This document shows, in pieces, positions 8,001-15,632 of a stretch of DNA of 33,313 nt. Below the pieces are notes generated by a model, which was not told the DNA's origin, did not search any database, and worked only from the letters and a program-made list of their open reading frames with translations. The stretch covers positions 1 through 33,313 of the forward strand of contig CAMLDO010000024.1 of assembly GCA_946478865.1 (NCBI GenBank), in the 5' to 3' direction. The stretch is from an uncultured Methylobacillus sp. (GTDB lineage: Bacteria > Pseudomonadota > Gammaproteobacteria > Burkholderiales > Methylophilaceae). Numbering within the stretch: position 1 is the stretch's first letter; every line of letters starts with the position of its first letter. The position numbers and the translations under genes are program-made.

Positions 8001-8759
8001 ATGAAATATTGGCAATTCGTGGCAATACCTGCCTTGCTGCTGGCGAGCAGTATGGTGCGAGCCGAAACGCTGACAATAGCGGTTGCCGCGAACGTGAAAT
8101 TCGCGTTCGACGACCTGGCCGCGGCTTTCAGGAAGGAAAGCGACATCGACATCCAGCCGGTATACGGTTCGTCCGGAAAAATCACGGCGCAAGTGAAGGA
8201 AGGCGCGCCTTACGACCTGTTTCTGTCCGCCGACATGGAGTTCCCCACCAAGCTGTACCAGTCCGGGCAGGCGGTGACGGCGCCCAAGGTCTATGCCTAT
8301 GGCAAGATCGTGCTGTGGACGCTCAATGCCAGGCTCGACCTGAGCAAAGGCTTGAGCGTACTGGGCGGCAGCGACGTCAGGAAAATTGCCGTCGCCAATC
8401 CCAAGGTAGCGCCTTACGGCGAAGAGGCGCTGAAGGCCGTGGACAAGCTGGGCCTGAAAGCGGCGATCGAGCCCAAGCTGGTCTATGCCGAGAACATCGC
8501 GCAGGTGGTGCAATTCGTCGATAGCGGCAATGTCGATGCCGGCTTTACCGCCAAATCGCTGGTCACGGCGCCTGAAAACGCCGGGCGGGGCAAATGGATC
8601 GACGTTCCCATGGAGTCCTACACGCCGATTGCGCAGGGCGCCGTGATCCTGCGCCACGGACAGGCCGAGCACGGGGAAGCTGCCCGCAAGTTTTACGACT
8701 TCCTGTATTCGGTGAAGGCGCGCGCCATCCTCGAAAAATTCCATTACGGGCTACCATGA
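8001..8759 (+). CDS. modA: Molybdate ABC transporter periplasmic binding protein ModA
   Basis: A 252-residue periplasmic binding protein with signal peptide MKYWQFVAIPALLLASSMVRA. It captures molybdate or tungstate for ModBC. Family motifs are LTIAVAANVKFAFDDLA, YGSSGKITAQVKEGAPYDLFLSAD, VANPKVAPYGEEAL and a tail KFYDFLYSVKARAILEKFHYGLP. The start at 8001 follows an A-rich ribosome region. Its stop overlaps the ATG of the Mop gene. The length is normal. Confidence 0.96.
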   Translation: MKYWQFVAIPALLLASSMVRAETLTIAVAANVKFAFDDLAAAFRKESDIDIQPVYGSSGKITAQVKEGAPYDLFLSADMEFPTKLYQSGQAVTAPKVYAYGKIVLWTLNARLDLSKGLSVLGGSDVRKIAVANPKVAPYGEEALKAVDKLGLKAAIEPKLVYAENIAQVVQFVDSGNVDAGFTAKSLVTAPENAGRGKWIDVPMESYTPIAQGAVILRHGQAEHGEAARKFYDFLYSVKARAILEKFHYGLP

Positions 8760-9163
8760 ACCAATTGAAGGGCGCCATCGCGGCCGTACAGAGCAACGGG
8801 CATTTGTCGCTGGTCGATGTCAGCATCGGGCGCGATACCTTTACTTCCATCCTGCTTGAAACGCCGGAAGGAACGCCCTATCTCAAGCCCGGCAATCCGA
8901 TCGCATTGATGTTCAAGGCGACCGAGGTGTCGCTGGGCAAGAATCTGTCCGGCATGCTCAGCCTGCGCAACCGGATCCCCGCCCTCGTACGCGGCATCCG
9001 CCGCGGGGAGATACTTAGCGAGGTCGAGCTGGACTATGACAGCCAGGTGTTTTACAGCATCATCACCACGCGTGCCATCGACCGCATGGAGCTGGCCGTG
9101 GGGGATGCCGTCGAGGCACTCGTGAAATCCAACGAAATGTCGCTCAAGGAGCTCGCATCATGA
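8756..9163 (+). CDS. Two-Mop-domain molybdate-binding protein (molbindin-like)
   Basis: A 135-residue cytoplasmic protein starting at the ATG that overlaps the modA stop. It holds two tandem Mop (TOBE-type) domains, about residues 1-67 (MNQLKGAIAAVQSNGHLSLVDVSI) and 69-135 (LRNRIPALVRGIRRGEILSEVELDY, AVGDAVEALVKSNEMSL). Such pairs bind oxyanions at domain interfaces. The protein equals the missing C-terminal half of ModE or a storage molbindin. Its place between modA and modB, with stop/start overlaps on both sides, argues for tight co-expression. It may sense molybdate for the HTH-only ModE, or it may store the anion. Confidence 0.9.
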   Translation: MNQLKGAIAAVQSNGHLSLVDVSIGRDTFTSILLETPEGTPYLKPGNPIALMFKATEVSLGKNLSGMLSLRNRIPALVRGIRRGEILSEVELDYDSQVFYSIITTRAIDRMELAVGDAVEALVKSNEMSLKELAS

Positions 9164-9831
9164 TGGTTGAGTGGGGGCCGCTGCTGCTGACCTTCAAGCT
9201 CGCCGCCGTGACGACGCTGATTCTGGCGGTCATCGGCATCCCTTTCGCGTGGTGGTTGTCCATGACGCAAACGCGCTTCAAGCCGGCGTTGGAGGCCCTG
9301 GTTAGCATGCCGTTGGTGTTGCCGCCATCGGTGCTCGGCTTCTACCTGCTGCTGGCCTTCAGTCCCAACAATGCTTTCGGGAAATTCATCGATCAGTGGT
9401 TCGGCGTACGCCTCGCCTTCAGCTTCGAGGGGCTGGTGATCGCCTCGGTCATTTTCAGCCTGCCGTTCATGGTGCATCCGGTGCAATCCGGCTTCCAGAA
9501 CCTTCCGGCCTCGCTTTCCGAAGCGGCCTACACGCTGGGCAAGTCGCGTCTCGTGACCTTCCTGCGCGTGCTGCTGCCCAATATCAAGCCGTCGCTGCTC
9601 GCTGGCGCCGTACTCGCCTTCGCGCACACCATCGGCGAGTTCGGCGTAGTGCTCATGATAGGCGGCAATCTCCCCGGCGAAACGCGCGTGGCTTCGATTG
9701 CCATCTACGACGAAGTAGAGTCGCTCAATTACGCGACCGCTAACTTCTATGCGATGGTGCTGTTCGCCGTATGCTTCGCGATCCTGCTCACCGTGTACAT
9801 GTTCAACAAGAAAATGCTGCGGGCGGCCTGA
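9160..9831 (+). CDS. modB: Molybdate ABC transporter permease ModB
   Basis: A 223-residue inner-membrane permease with about five spans. The ABC-coupling EAA loop is visible as LSEAAYTLGKSRLVTFLRVLLPNIKPSL. The family segment MPLVLPPSVLGFYLLLAFSPN precedes it, and HTIGEFGVVLMIGGNLPGETRVASIAIYDEVE follows. The ATG at 9160 overlaps the Mop gene stop; a second ATG at 9163 is also possible. Its stop overlaps the modC ATG. Confidence 0.96.
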   Translation: MMVEWGPLLLTFKLAAVTTLILAVIGIPFAWWLSMTQTRFKPALEALVSMPLVLPPSVLGFYLLLAFSPNNAFGKFIDQWFGVRLAFSFEGLVIASVIFSLPFMVHPVQSGFQNLPASLSEAAYTLGKSRLVTFLRVLLPNIKPSLLAGAVLAFAHTIGEFGVVLMIGGNLPGETRVASIAIYDEVESLNYATANFYAMVLFAVCFAILLTVYMFNKKMLRAA

Positions 9832-10700
9832 TGCATATCGCCATACGCAAGAAACTGAGCGGTCCGCAAGGCGAGTTTGCGCTGGATGTCGATCTGCGGG
9901 TCGAGGAGGGCGAGTTTCTCACCTTGTTCGGCCCTTCCGGGGCCGGCAAGACCACGCTCCTGCGCTGCATTGCCGGGCTGGAAATGCCGGACGCGGGGTC
10001 GATCCGGTGCGGCAAGGAAACCTGGTTTGACAGTACGCAAAACACGCGCTTGCCTACCCAGCAGCGCCGCGTAGGGTTCATGTTCCAGGATTACGCACTG
10101 TTCCCCAACATGACGGTGCGCGGCAATCTCGAATTCGCCCAGCGCAAGGGCGCACCGCGTAAGCACATAGACGAGCTGATCGACATGATGGCGCTGGGCG
10201 AATTGCAGCACAGCCGGCCAGTGACGCTCTCGGGCGGGCAGAAGCAGCGCGTGGCCCTGGCCCGCGCGCTCGCCGCCGAACCGCGTCTGTTGCTGCTGGA
10301 CGAGCCGCTGTCCGCTCTGGATCAGGAAACCCGGCTGCGGCTGCAGGATGAAATCCTGCGCATGCAGCGCCAGTTCGGACTGACCGCGCTCATGGTCAGC
10401 CACGATGTGAGCGAGGTCTACAAGCTCTCGCGCCGCGTGATTATCATCGAGGGCGGGCGTGCTGTGCGCGAAGGCAGCCCGGCGGAGGTGTTCGGCGCAG
10501 GGCAGGGCGGCGGCAAGTTCCGTTTCGCCGGCGAAGTGCTGGCCATCGAGCCGGCCGATGTCGTCTTCGCCGTTTCTATCCTGGTCGGCAACCAGATCGT
10601 GCGCATCATCGCCACCCCCGACGAAGCGGCCCAGCTCAAGGTCGGCAGCCGTGTCATGCTGCTCTCCAAAGCGTTCAACCCGATGTTGCAGGTGGTTTGA
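9831..10700 (+). CDS. modC: Molybdate ABC transporter ATPase ModC
   Basis: A 289-residue ATPase starting at the ATG that overlaps the modB stop (TGATG). Walker A is GPSGAGKT (34-41). The Q-loop lies in FMFQDYALFPNM, the signature is LSGGQKQRVALARAL, Walker B is LLLLDEPLSALD, and the switch histidine is in VSHDVSEV. A C-terminal domain of about 60 residues (FAGEVLAIEPADVVFAV...GSRVMLLSKAF) is TOBE-like and shorter than the Mop region of E. coli ModC (352 residues). No terminator is seen before the opposing tRNA gene 25 bases on. Confidence 0.96.
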   Translation: MHIAIRKKLSGPQGEFALDVDLRVEEGEFLTLFGPSGAGKTTLLRCIAGLEMPDAGSIRCGKETWFDSTQNTRLPTQQRRVGFMFQDYALFPNMTVRGNLEFAQRKGAPRKHIDELIDMMALGELQHSRPVTLSGGQKQRVALARALAAEPRLLLLDEPLSALDQETRLRLQDEILRMQRQFGLTALMVSHDVSEVYKLSRRVIIIEGGRAVREGSPAEVFGAGQGGGKFRFAGEVLAIEPADVVFAVSILVGNQIVRIIATPDEAAQLKVGSRVMLLSKAFNPMLQVV

Positions 10701-10725
10701 AGGTTTATTAGAAACACGCTGATGT

Positions 10726-10799
10726 TGGAGGCAGGGGCTGGATTCGAACCAACCTGCACGGCTTTGCAAACCGTGACCTAACCACTCGGACACCCTGCC
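10726..10799 (-). tRNA. tRNA-Cys (GCA)
   Basis: The minus strand gives a full cloverleaf: acceptor GGCAGGG pairs with CCCTGCC, the anticodon stem ACGGT/GCCGT encloses loop TTGCAAA (anticodon GCA), and the T-arm contains GGTTCGAATCC. The discriminator T and CCA are encoded in the DNA. The length with CCA is 74 bases. It is convergent with modC. No integrase or direct repeat is seen at its 3' end. Confidence 0.95.
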
Positions 10800-11106
10800 G
10801 GAGTCGCGGGCTGAAAGCATAACAAACAGCTACCGCATTGGGAATGACGATCGATGATGATTGCGGTACGAATAGAATGCCTTGATCGCACAAAGTTCCT
10901 TTCCTGATATCACAAGGCTTACGCCGCAACATCCCCAAATATTCTGCCGTAAAGGCGATATCTGTTTTAGTGAAGCCGAATAGGGGATTGTCCTAGGAGA
11001 TCATTGTTCCACCATTGAAGTATGGTTGAGCTTGTTGCGGCATTTCTGGCAAAAGCTGTGATAGTCAGGCAGAGCACGACTCGGCTTAATTCGGGAATTG
11101 GAGTCC
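10800..11106. other. Intergenic stretch without recognised gene
   Basis: About 300 bases between the tRNA-Cys 5' side and the DUF2199 gene. It must hold the minus-strand tRNA promoter and a plus-strand promoter, but I see no convincing motif, terminator or conserved small frame. Confidence 0.5.
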
Positions 11107-11616
11107 ATGGACCATATCTGTAGTTCGTGCGGGAAAGCGCATAACTCTCTGGCAGTAGCAATTCCGGTTACATTACCCACTCAAGCGGCAATGATTCCTC
11201 CGAGGATGCGCTCAAAACGAGTCTGGACCAATGACGAAATGTGCGCGATCGATGGTGAGCACTTCTATGTCTATGGATCGATACCGCTTAAAATCCATGA
11301 ACATACCGGCGATTTCACGTGGGGCGCGTGGGCAAAGGTCGATGAGGAAACGTTTCTGTGGTTGGACGACCATTTGGAAACTGCGGGCAGGGAAGCTCAT
11401 GAGCCCTTTTTCGGCACCTTGGGCACTGATATTCCCTTCTACAGCTGCACACTGGGCATGCCGCTCACAATACGAATCGAGCCACTAGGCTATCGGCCGC
11501 TCCTCATCCTGGATCCTGTAGACCACGATTTGGCCCGCGATCAAGAACTGGGGGTCTCACCGGACCGCGTACAGCAGTTCAAGGCTTGGTTTGACACTCT
11601 AAAGGCTGGGGCCTGA
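11107..11616 (+). CDS. DUF2199 family protein
   Basis: A 169-residue soluble protein. The ATG at 11107 is chosen over the in-frame TTG at 11098 because the family starts just before the CSSCGKAH motif. Other family-like segments are WTNDEMCAIDGEHFYVYGSIPLKI, FTWGAWAKVDEETFLWLDDHLE and FFGTLGTDIPFYSCTLGMPLTIRIEPLGYRPLLIL. The function is unknown; the CxxC near the N-terminus could bind zinc. It stands alone, with about 100 bases before the next gene. Confidence 0.85.
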   Translation: MDHICSSCGKAHNSLAVAIPVTLPTQAAMIPPRMRSKRVWTNDEMCAIDGEHFYVYGSIPLKIHEHTGDFTWGAWAKVDEETFLWLDDHLETAGREAHEPFFGTLGTDIPFYSCTLGMPLTIRIEPLGYRPLLILDPVDHDLARDQELGVSPDRVQQFKAWFDTLKAGA

Positions 11617-11714
11617 CAATTCATTCCATCTGGAAGCCGCTTCGCGGTTCGGCTTAGGTTACTTAGACGATCTTTTGGACCGCTGGACGCCTCACCTTAG
11701 AGAGTAATCGAGAA

Positions 11715-12644
11715 ATGCGCATCTTAATGCTCGGCGCGGGTGGAATCGGCGGCTATTTCGGCGCAAGAATTCATGAAGCAGGCGGTGACATCACTTTTTT
11801 GGTGAGGCCTGCGCGTGCGAATAGCCTGGCGGCAGAAGGGCTGCACATCATCAGTCCGCTTGGCGATCTAAGGATTACTCCGAAGCTCATCACATCAGCA
11901 CAACTCGACTCCTCGAAGAAATTCGATGCCGTCATTCTGTCGTGCAAGGCCTATGATCTCGACGAAGCGGTGCGTGCCGTATCACCCGCGATTGCTTCTG
12001 AAGGCATCATCGTTCCTTTGCTCAATGGCATCGCTCATCTGGATTATCTAGACAAAGAGTATGGCCGCACACGAGTGCTCGGCGGTATGGCCCACCTGGG
12101 TGTCACATTGACTCCGGAAGGGAAGATTCGGCATCTGAATGAGCTCCATCGGCTGGTGATCGGTAGTCGAACCATGCCGGCATCGCCGCTCGTCGATGAC
12201 CTTGCCCAGGTATTGAGAGGCTCCGGTATCGATTTCCATTTGTCCGAAGATATCGAGGGCGAAATGTGGAGCAAATATGTTTTCCTTTCCGTTCTGGCCG
12301 GTGCAACGTGCACGATGCGGGCCTCTATTGGCAATATCGTGCAAACCGACTGGGGCATGGATTTCATTCTTGGATTACTGGACGAGTGCTGCAAGGTTGC
12401 TCAAAAGTACGGCCACGCGCCTAACGAGGAACGCCTTGCCCAATACCGTGCTCAACTGACTGCGCGAGACTCAACCAGCACTGCCTCCATGCTCCGGGAT
12501 ATCGAGCGAAAAGGGCGTACAGAAGCGGAGCACATCTTGGGAGATATGGTTCATCGTGCCATAGCTTATGGCCTTGACGTGCCGCTTTTGAAGATCGCTT
12601 ATTCGAATCTTCAAGCCTATGAAATTCAAAGGCTTGATCAATGA
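11715..12644 (+). CDS. Ketopantoate reductase (PanE/ApbA) family protein
   Basis: A 309-residue NADPH-binding enzyme. The nucleotide motif is MRILMLGAGGIGGYFGARIHEAGG (residues 1-24). The central region has LLNGIAHLDYL, and the C-terminal helical domain holds EGEMWSKYVFLSVLAGATCTMRASIG, whose lysine is the expected catalytic residue. It fits the 2-dehydropantoate 2-reductase fold, which makes pantoate for coenzyme A. No pan genes are adjacent, and the family has many paralogues of other function, so the substrate is open. Confidence 0.85.
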   Translation: MRILMLGAGGIGGYFGARIHEAGGDITFLVRPARANSLAAEGLHIISPLGDLRITPKLITSAQLDSSKKFDAVILSCKAYDLDEAVRAVSPAIASEGIIVPLLNGIAHLDYLDKEYGRTRVLGGMAHLGVTLTPEGKIRHLNELHRLVIGSRTMPASPLVDDLAQVLRGSGIDFHLSEDIEGEMWSKYVFLSVLAGATCTMRASIGNIVQTDWGMDFILGLLDECCKVAQKYGHAPNEERLAQYRAQLTARDSTSTASMLRDIERKGRTEAEHILGDMVHRAIAYGLDVPLLKIAYSNLQAYEIQRLDQ

Positions 12645-12775
12645 AGGCTTTGGCATCGCTGTACGAGCGTATGTTCTGTGATTGGCCTCGATGAGGCAAT
12701 TACAGGTGTAAAACTTACGTATTATTCTGCTTTCCAATCCGTTTTACCTGAGCCGTAAACTGAAAGGAGCTGCCC

Positions 12776-13225
12776 ATGTCTACCGGTACCGTTCGTCTCC
12801 ATCGCGTTCTTCGTGCGCCTGCCGAGCGCATCTATCGCGCTTTCCTTGATCCTGATGCGATGGCGAAGTGGCTGCCGCCGCATGGCTTTACCGGCAAGGT
12901 ACATCACATGGATGCACGAGTCGGCGGAAGCTGCAAAATGTCGTTCACCAATTTCTCCAATGGTCAGACGCATTCCTTCGGCGGTGAATATCTGGAGTTG
13001 GTGCCCAACGAAAAGCTGCGCTACACGGACAAATTCGACGATCCGAATCTGCCGGGAACGATGCAGACGACGGTGACGCTGAAGCCGGTTTCGGTGGGGA
13101 CGGAGGTGAGCATTGTGCAGGAGGGGATACCGGAGGTGATTCCCGCCGAAGCATGCTATCTCGGGTGGCAGGAATCGCTGATGCTGCTGGCGCAGCTGGT
13201 CGAGGCGGAAATTCCAGCGGAGTAG
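12776..13225 (+). CDS. SRPBCC/AHSA1-family protein
   Basis: A 149-residue START-like (SRPBCC) domain with a good ribosome site (AAAGGAG). Typical segments are RVLRAPAERIYRAFLDPDAMAKWLPPHGF, SFGGEYLELVPNEKLRYTDKFDD and the C-terminal helix GWQESLMLLAQLVEAEIP. This fold makes a deep cavity for small hydrophobic ligands. No specific substrate is known. It lies 140 bases upstream of the methyltransferase on the same strand. Confidence 0.9.
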   Translation: MSTGTVRLHRVLRAPAERIYRAFLDPDAMAKWLPPHGFTGKVHHMDARVGGSCKMSFTNFSNGQTHSFGGEYLELVPNEKLRYTDKFDDPNLPGTMQTTVTLKPVSVGTEVSIVQEGIPEVIPAEACYLGWQESLMLLAQLVEAEIPAE

Positions 13226-13285
13226 GGTAGCTCTTTTCGCTTATCTCATTGTCGAGAAAGAGAATCAGGCGTTAAATATGTGTTT

Positions 13286-13308
13286 GGAGATTTGCCTGCC
13301 AAATCTCC
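13286..13308 (+). other. Perfect 9-bp stem-loop before the mddA-like gene
   Basis: GGAGATTTG (13286-13294) pairs exactly with CAAATCTCC (13300-13308) around a 5-base loop. No T-run follows on the plus strand. It could be a weak terminator for the SRPBCC gene, or a leader structure for the gene starting at 13368. Confidence 0.5.
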
Positions 13309-13367
13309 GGCACCGGCCTGATTTCCATCTTTTCCACCGGTGCACCCTGACCAAAGGAGGCACCATC

Positions 13368-14102
13368 ATGAACAAGATGCTGGTAGCGCTTTACGGGTTT
13401 GTCAGTTACCTGATTTTCTTCCTCACATTTCTCTATTCCGTCGGCTTCGTCGGCGGTTTCCTGGTTCCCAAGAGCATCGATTCCGGCGAGGCTGGCGCAA
13501 TGGTCATGGCCATTGTGGTCAACCTCGTGCTGATGAGCGTTTTTGCATTGCAGCACAGCATCATGGCGCGGCCGGCATTCAAGCAGTGGTGGACGCAATA
13601 CGTGCCGGCGCCGATCGAACGCAGCACCTACGTGCTGTTTTCCAGCGTTGCACTGATCCTGCTGTTCTGGCTGTGGCAGCCGATGCCAGCGATGGTGTGG
13701 CAGGTGGAAAACACCGCGACGCGCGATGTGATATGGGCGCTGTTCTGGCTGGGGTGGGCCATCGTGCTGGTGAGTACATTCCTGATCAATCATTTCGAAC
13801 TGTTCGGCCTGCGCCAGGTGTACCTGTACATGAAGGGCGTGCCGCATACGCCGACCGGCTTCAGGACGCCTTTCCTGTACCAGCTTGTCCGCCACCCGAT
13901 CATGCTGGGCTTCATCATCGCTTTTTGGGCGACGCCGGACATGTCGCAAGGGCATATGCTGTTCTCCGTCGTCACCACGGCTTATATTCTCATCGCGGTC
14001 ACCTGGCTGGAAGAGCGCGATCTGGTCAGGTTTCACGGCGCGGAATATGTGGAATACCAGCGCCGGGTATCGATGATTTTTCCGATGCCGAAGCGGAAAT
14101 GA
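13368..14102 (+). CDS. mddA: Membrane methyltransferase, MddA/NnrU-like (isoprenylcysteine methyltransferase superfamily)
   Basis: A 244-residue protein with six or so membrane spans. The ATG at 13368 is chosen because of a strong AAAGGAGG site 7 bases before it. The C-terminal core LVRHPIMLGFIIAFWATPDMSQGHMLF and WLEERDLVRFHGAEYVEYQRRVSMIFP is the SAM-binding part of the isoprenylcysteine methyltransferase superfamily. Within it, these sequences resemble methanethiol S-methyltransferase MddA, which makes dimethyl sulfide. NnrU of denitrifiers is a relative. The substrate is inferred from resemblance only. Confidence 0.75.
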   Translation: MNKMLVALYGFVSYLIFFLTFLYSVGFVGGFLVPKSIDSGEAGAMVMAIVVNLVLMSVFALQHSIMARPAFKQWWTQYVPAPIERSTYVLFSSVALILLFWLWQPMPAMVWQVENTATRDVIWALFWLGWAIVLVSTFLINHFELFGLRQVYLYMKGVPHTPTGFRTPFLYQLVRHPIMLGFIIAFWATPDMSQGHMLFSVVTTAYILIAVTWLEERDLVRFHGAEYVEYQRRVSMIFPMPKRK

Positions 14103-14189
14103 ACGAACGGTCTTCGGTCAGGTAAGAAGCTTACGCCTATACCATTTCCCTAGCCCGCAAGCGGGCCAGGAATGCTGCTGTAGACTACT

Positions 14190-14351
14190 TCATCTGGACT
14201 CCGGACTGCGCCAGTTGATATCTTCCAGCCGCTCGACGATCTTCTGCTCGTCGATAGTCGTGGTATGCAAGCTCCTGTGCGTAACAAATCCGATGGCAAA
14301 CCCCAGGGCAAGGCCCAATACCAGACAGAGGAAACCTATCATTATTAGCAT
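14190..14351 (-). CDS. Small single-span membrane protein (53 aa)
   Basis: A 53-residue frame, MLIMIGFLCLVLGLALGFAIGFVTHRSLHTT, then a charged tail IDEQKIVERLEDINWRSPESR. One N-terminal membrane segment is followed by a cytoplasmic-type amphipathic tail. Its ATG has a good ribosome site (GAGGGAG, five bases away). The ATG overlaps the stop of the preceding small gene (ATGCTAA), indicating translational coupling. I do not recognise the family. Confidence 0.65.
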   Translation of the reverse strand: MLIMIGFLCLVLGLALGFAIGFVTHRSLHTTTIDEQKIVERLEDINWRSPESR

Positions 14352-14488
14352 AATTTCTCCCTCATCCCATCGCCTTCCTTACTATCGTTTTCGAAACAAA
14401 ACACGGCGAGGTATCCGATCAGTATTCCTACCGCAAAACCACACAACCACATAATCATGTACGTCTTATCCAGGTATGCCTGATCCAT
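14345..14488 (-). CDS. Small membrane protein (47 aa)
   Basis: A 47-residue frame starting MDQAYLDKTYMIMWLCGFAVGILIGYL, with a single hydrophobic span at about residues 11-31 and a polar tail. The frame can extend upstream to a GTG at 14590, but the ATG at 14488 has an excellent site (AGGGGGA) and gives a compact membrane protein. It overlaps the next small gene by 7 bases. The function is unknown. Confidence 0.65.
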   Translation of the reverse strand: MDQAYLDKTYMIMWLCGFAVGILIGYLAVFCFENDSKEGDGMREKLC

Positions 14489-14628
14489 GATTTTTCCCCC
14501 TGATTTTGGTGTTGCATGGACGATATTGCTCTGCGGGCTTGAGCTCGACAATAGGTATGCGCGCGTAAGAATTGGCTGTGCCACAGCCACAGGAAGAGGC
14601 GTCGCAAGGGACGCTCGTGGAAAGAGGA

Positions 14629-14790
14629 TTATTGTTCTGGATCAGGATCCCGTTTTTCCAGCCCGTCGATATCGAACCCCGTTGGGCTCTCGTGTTCTTC
14701 GGAGTTTTTCTGGAAGGCGTACAGGGAGTAGATGATGACAGCGGCCGTCAGGCCCGCAAATAAAAAAGAAAGAAAGACCAGAAGATCCAT
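14629..14790 (-). CDS. Small single-span membrane protein (53 aa), paralogue of the one at 17025
   Basis: A 53-residue frame: MDLLVFLSFLFAGLTAAVII, then YSLYAFQKNSEEHESPTGFD and IDGLEKRDPDPEQ. It has a ribosome site GGAGAG. One span at residues 2-24 is followed by a short acidic tail. The pattern LS-F/Y-x-FA, Y-x-LY-x-x-x-K, and FD-I/L-D-x-L-E/D-K then RD/DRD is shared with the 61-residue protein at 17025-17210, so the two look like paralogues. Size and topology recall small oxidase or transporter subunits such as CcoQ, but I see no specific match. Confidence 0.7.
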   Translation of the reverse strand: MDLLVFLSFLFAGLTAAVIIYSLYAFQKNSEEHESPTGFDIDGLEKRDPDPEQ

Positions 14791-14889
14791 AGCGCTCTCC
14801 AAGCATTATTAAGAAAGCGCATAAAACGCACATGGACCGGCCTTCTGGGTGCCCACCTGAGTACCATACTCCCAATTAAGACCTTGAAG

Positions 14890-15069
14890 TAATAAATTTT
14901 TCAATCAGTTGGAGGAGGGCGGGAAAGCCGATACTTTTATCTGCCATATCGCTCGCATAGGGAACTGATGCCAGTCTGTCAGCTCAAACTATGCGTGGAT
15001 GGTATTTTCTCCCTTTGCAACCATCTGCATCCAACACCAGGTAGATTCCCTTTCTACCTGGTGTTTTTT
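14890..15069 (+). ncRNA. Candidate small RNA ending at an orphan terminator
   Basis: The terminator at 15033-15069 lies more than 900 bases after the nearest plus-strand gene, and that gap carries opposing genes, so it probably ends a short independent RNA. A second stem, GATGGT with ACCATC (about 14998-15025), directly precedes it. The 5' end is only a guess; no promoter is certain. It matches no riboswitch or sRNA family I know. Confidence 0.4.
15033..15069 (+). terminator. Strong intrinsic terminator
   Basis: A perfect 13-bp stem, AACACCAGGTAGA (15033-15045) with TCTACCTGGTGTT (15053-15065), has a 7-base loop and runs into TTTTTTC. The T-run is only on the plus-strand side. Confidence 0.9.
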
Positions 15070-15202
15070 CTTTCGAAATGCCTTCCAGACTCCATTTGTC
15101 CTGAAAATACTTCCTTTCATCAGTTGGTCGTCATGGCGTGATCAATACGCCAAAATCTATGGCTAATATCTGCGTAAGTTCAGAGAAAAATTGGAATTTC
15201 CC

Positions 15203-15496
15203 ATGGTTGGCCATATCGTAGATATCAATATAAGTACGCGACTCGCCGCTGTACATATCGAGGTGGATACGTTCACTATCCTCAAAATCGACGAGGACTG
15301 GCTGCCCAGGATCATGGATAAAGTGGAAGGGGATCTGGACTCCACGGGTACTCTTCCTCTCAAAAACCTTACTCAGAACTATCGGTTCAAGGCTTTGATT
15401 GTGGAAACCAGATGCCATCGTGCCCGAGCAATCGAGCTAATAAACTCAAAACCTCATTCGATCAGCAACTGTCTCGCTGATAAAGAAAACTCTTAG
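15203..15496 (+). CDS. Hypothetical 97-residue protein
   Basis: A frame from the ATG at 15203; a TTG at 15191 is also in frame. It begins MVGHIVDINISTRLAAVHIE and continues with VDTFTILKIDEDWLPRIMDK, then VEGDLDSTGTLPLKNLTQNY. The alternating pattern VGHIVDIN...AAVHIEVDTFTILKI...VEGDLDS looks like a small beta-barrel seen in short conserved hypothetical proteins. No name can be given. The opposite strand has a 95-residue frame over the same bases; the plus frame is preferred for its regular strand pattern. The ribosome site is weak. Confidence 0.5.
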   Translation: MVGHIVDINISTRLAAVHIEVDTFTILKIDEDWLPRIMDKVEGDLDSTGTLPLKNLTQNYRFKALIVETRCHRARAIELINSKPHSISNCLADKENS

Positions 15497-15561
15497 TAAT
15501 GCCGAGTAGTGCTCTTGATTAGATAGCGATATCACTCAGGATGAAATAAAATTGAGACGGG

Positions 15562-15583
15562 TCTGGTGATCAATTTCACCAGA
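15562..15583. promoter_or_regulatory. 8-bp inverted repeat upstream of the antiporter gene
   Basis: TCTGGTGA (15562-15569) and TCACCAGA (15576-15583) form a perfect inverted repeat with a 6-base centre, 50 bases before the antiporter start. It may be an operator or a leader hairpin. Confidence 0.5.
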
Positions 15584-15632
15584 GGTGTTATGCGAAGGTC
15601 GGGCCGCCTCGCGGATTTCAAGAAAACCGACT

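Larger units (their letters stand above)
14791..15202. other. Intergenic region with probable small RNA
   Basis: About 410 bases without a supported protein gene. The left end must carry the promoter of the minus-strand small-protein genes. The right half holds a strong plus-strand terminator (separate entry) that has no plus-strand gene directly upstream. A small hairpin GGCGT/ACGCC lies near 15134-15150. Confidence 0.5.

Noticed and set aside
10726..10799. tRNA-Cys as an integration site
   Set aside because: No integrase gene and no repeat of the tRNA 3' end was found in the window.
12632..12641. TTGATCAA as an FNR-type box at the end of the ketopantoate reductase gene
   Set aside because: The two halves have no 4-base spacer and it lies within a coding end.
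14489..14628. Cysteine-rich frame on the minus strand (CDASSCGCG)
   Set aside because: No start codon precedes it in frame before the upstream stop, so it is not supported as a gene.
15131..15418. 95-residue minus-strand frame
   Set aside because: It overlaps the plus-strand 97-residue frame, which has the more convincing beta-strand pattern; certainty is limited.
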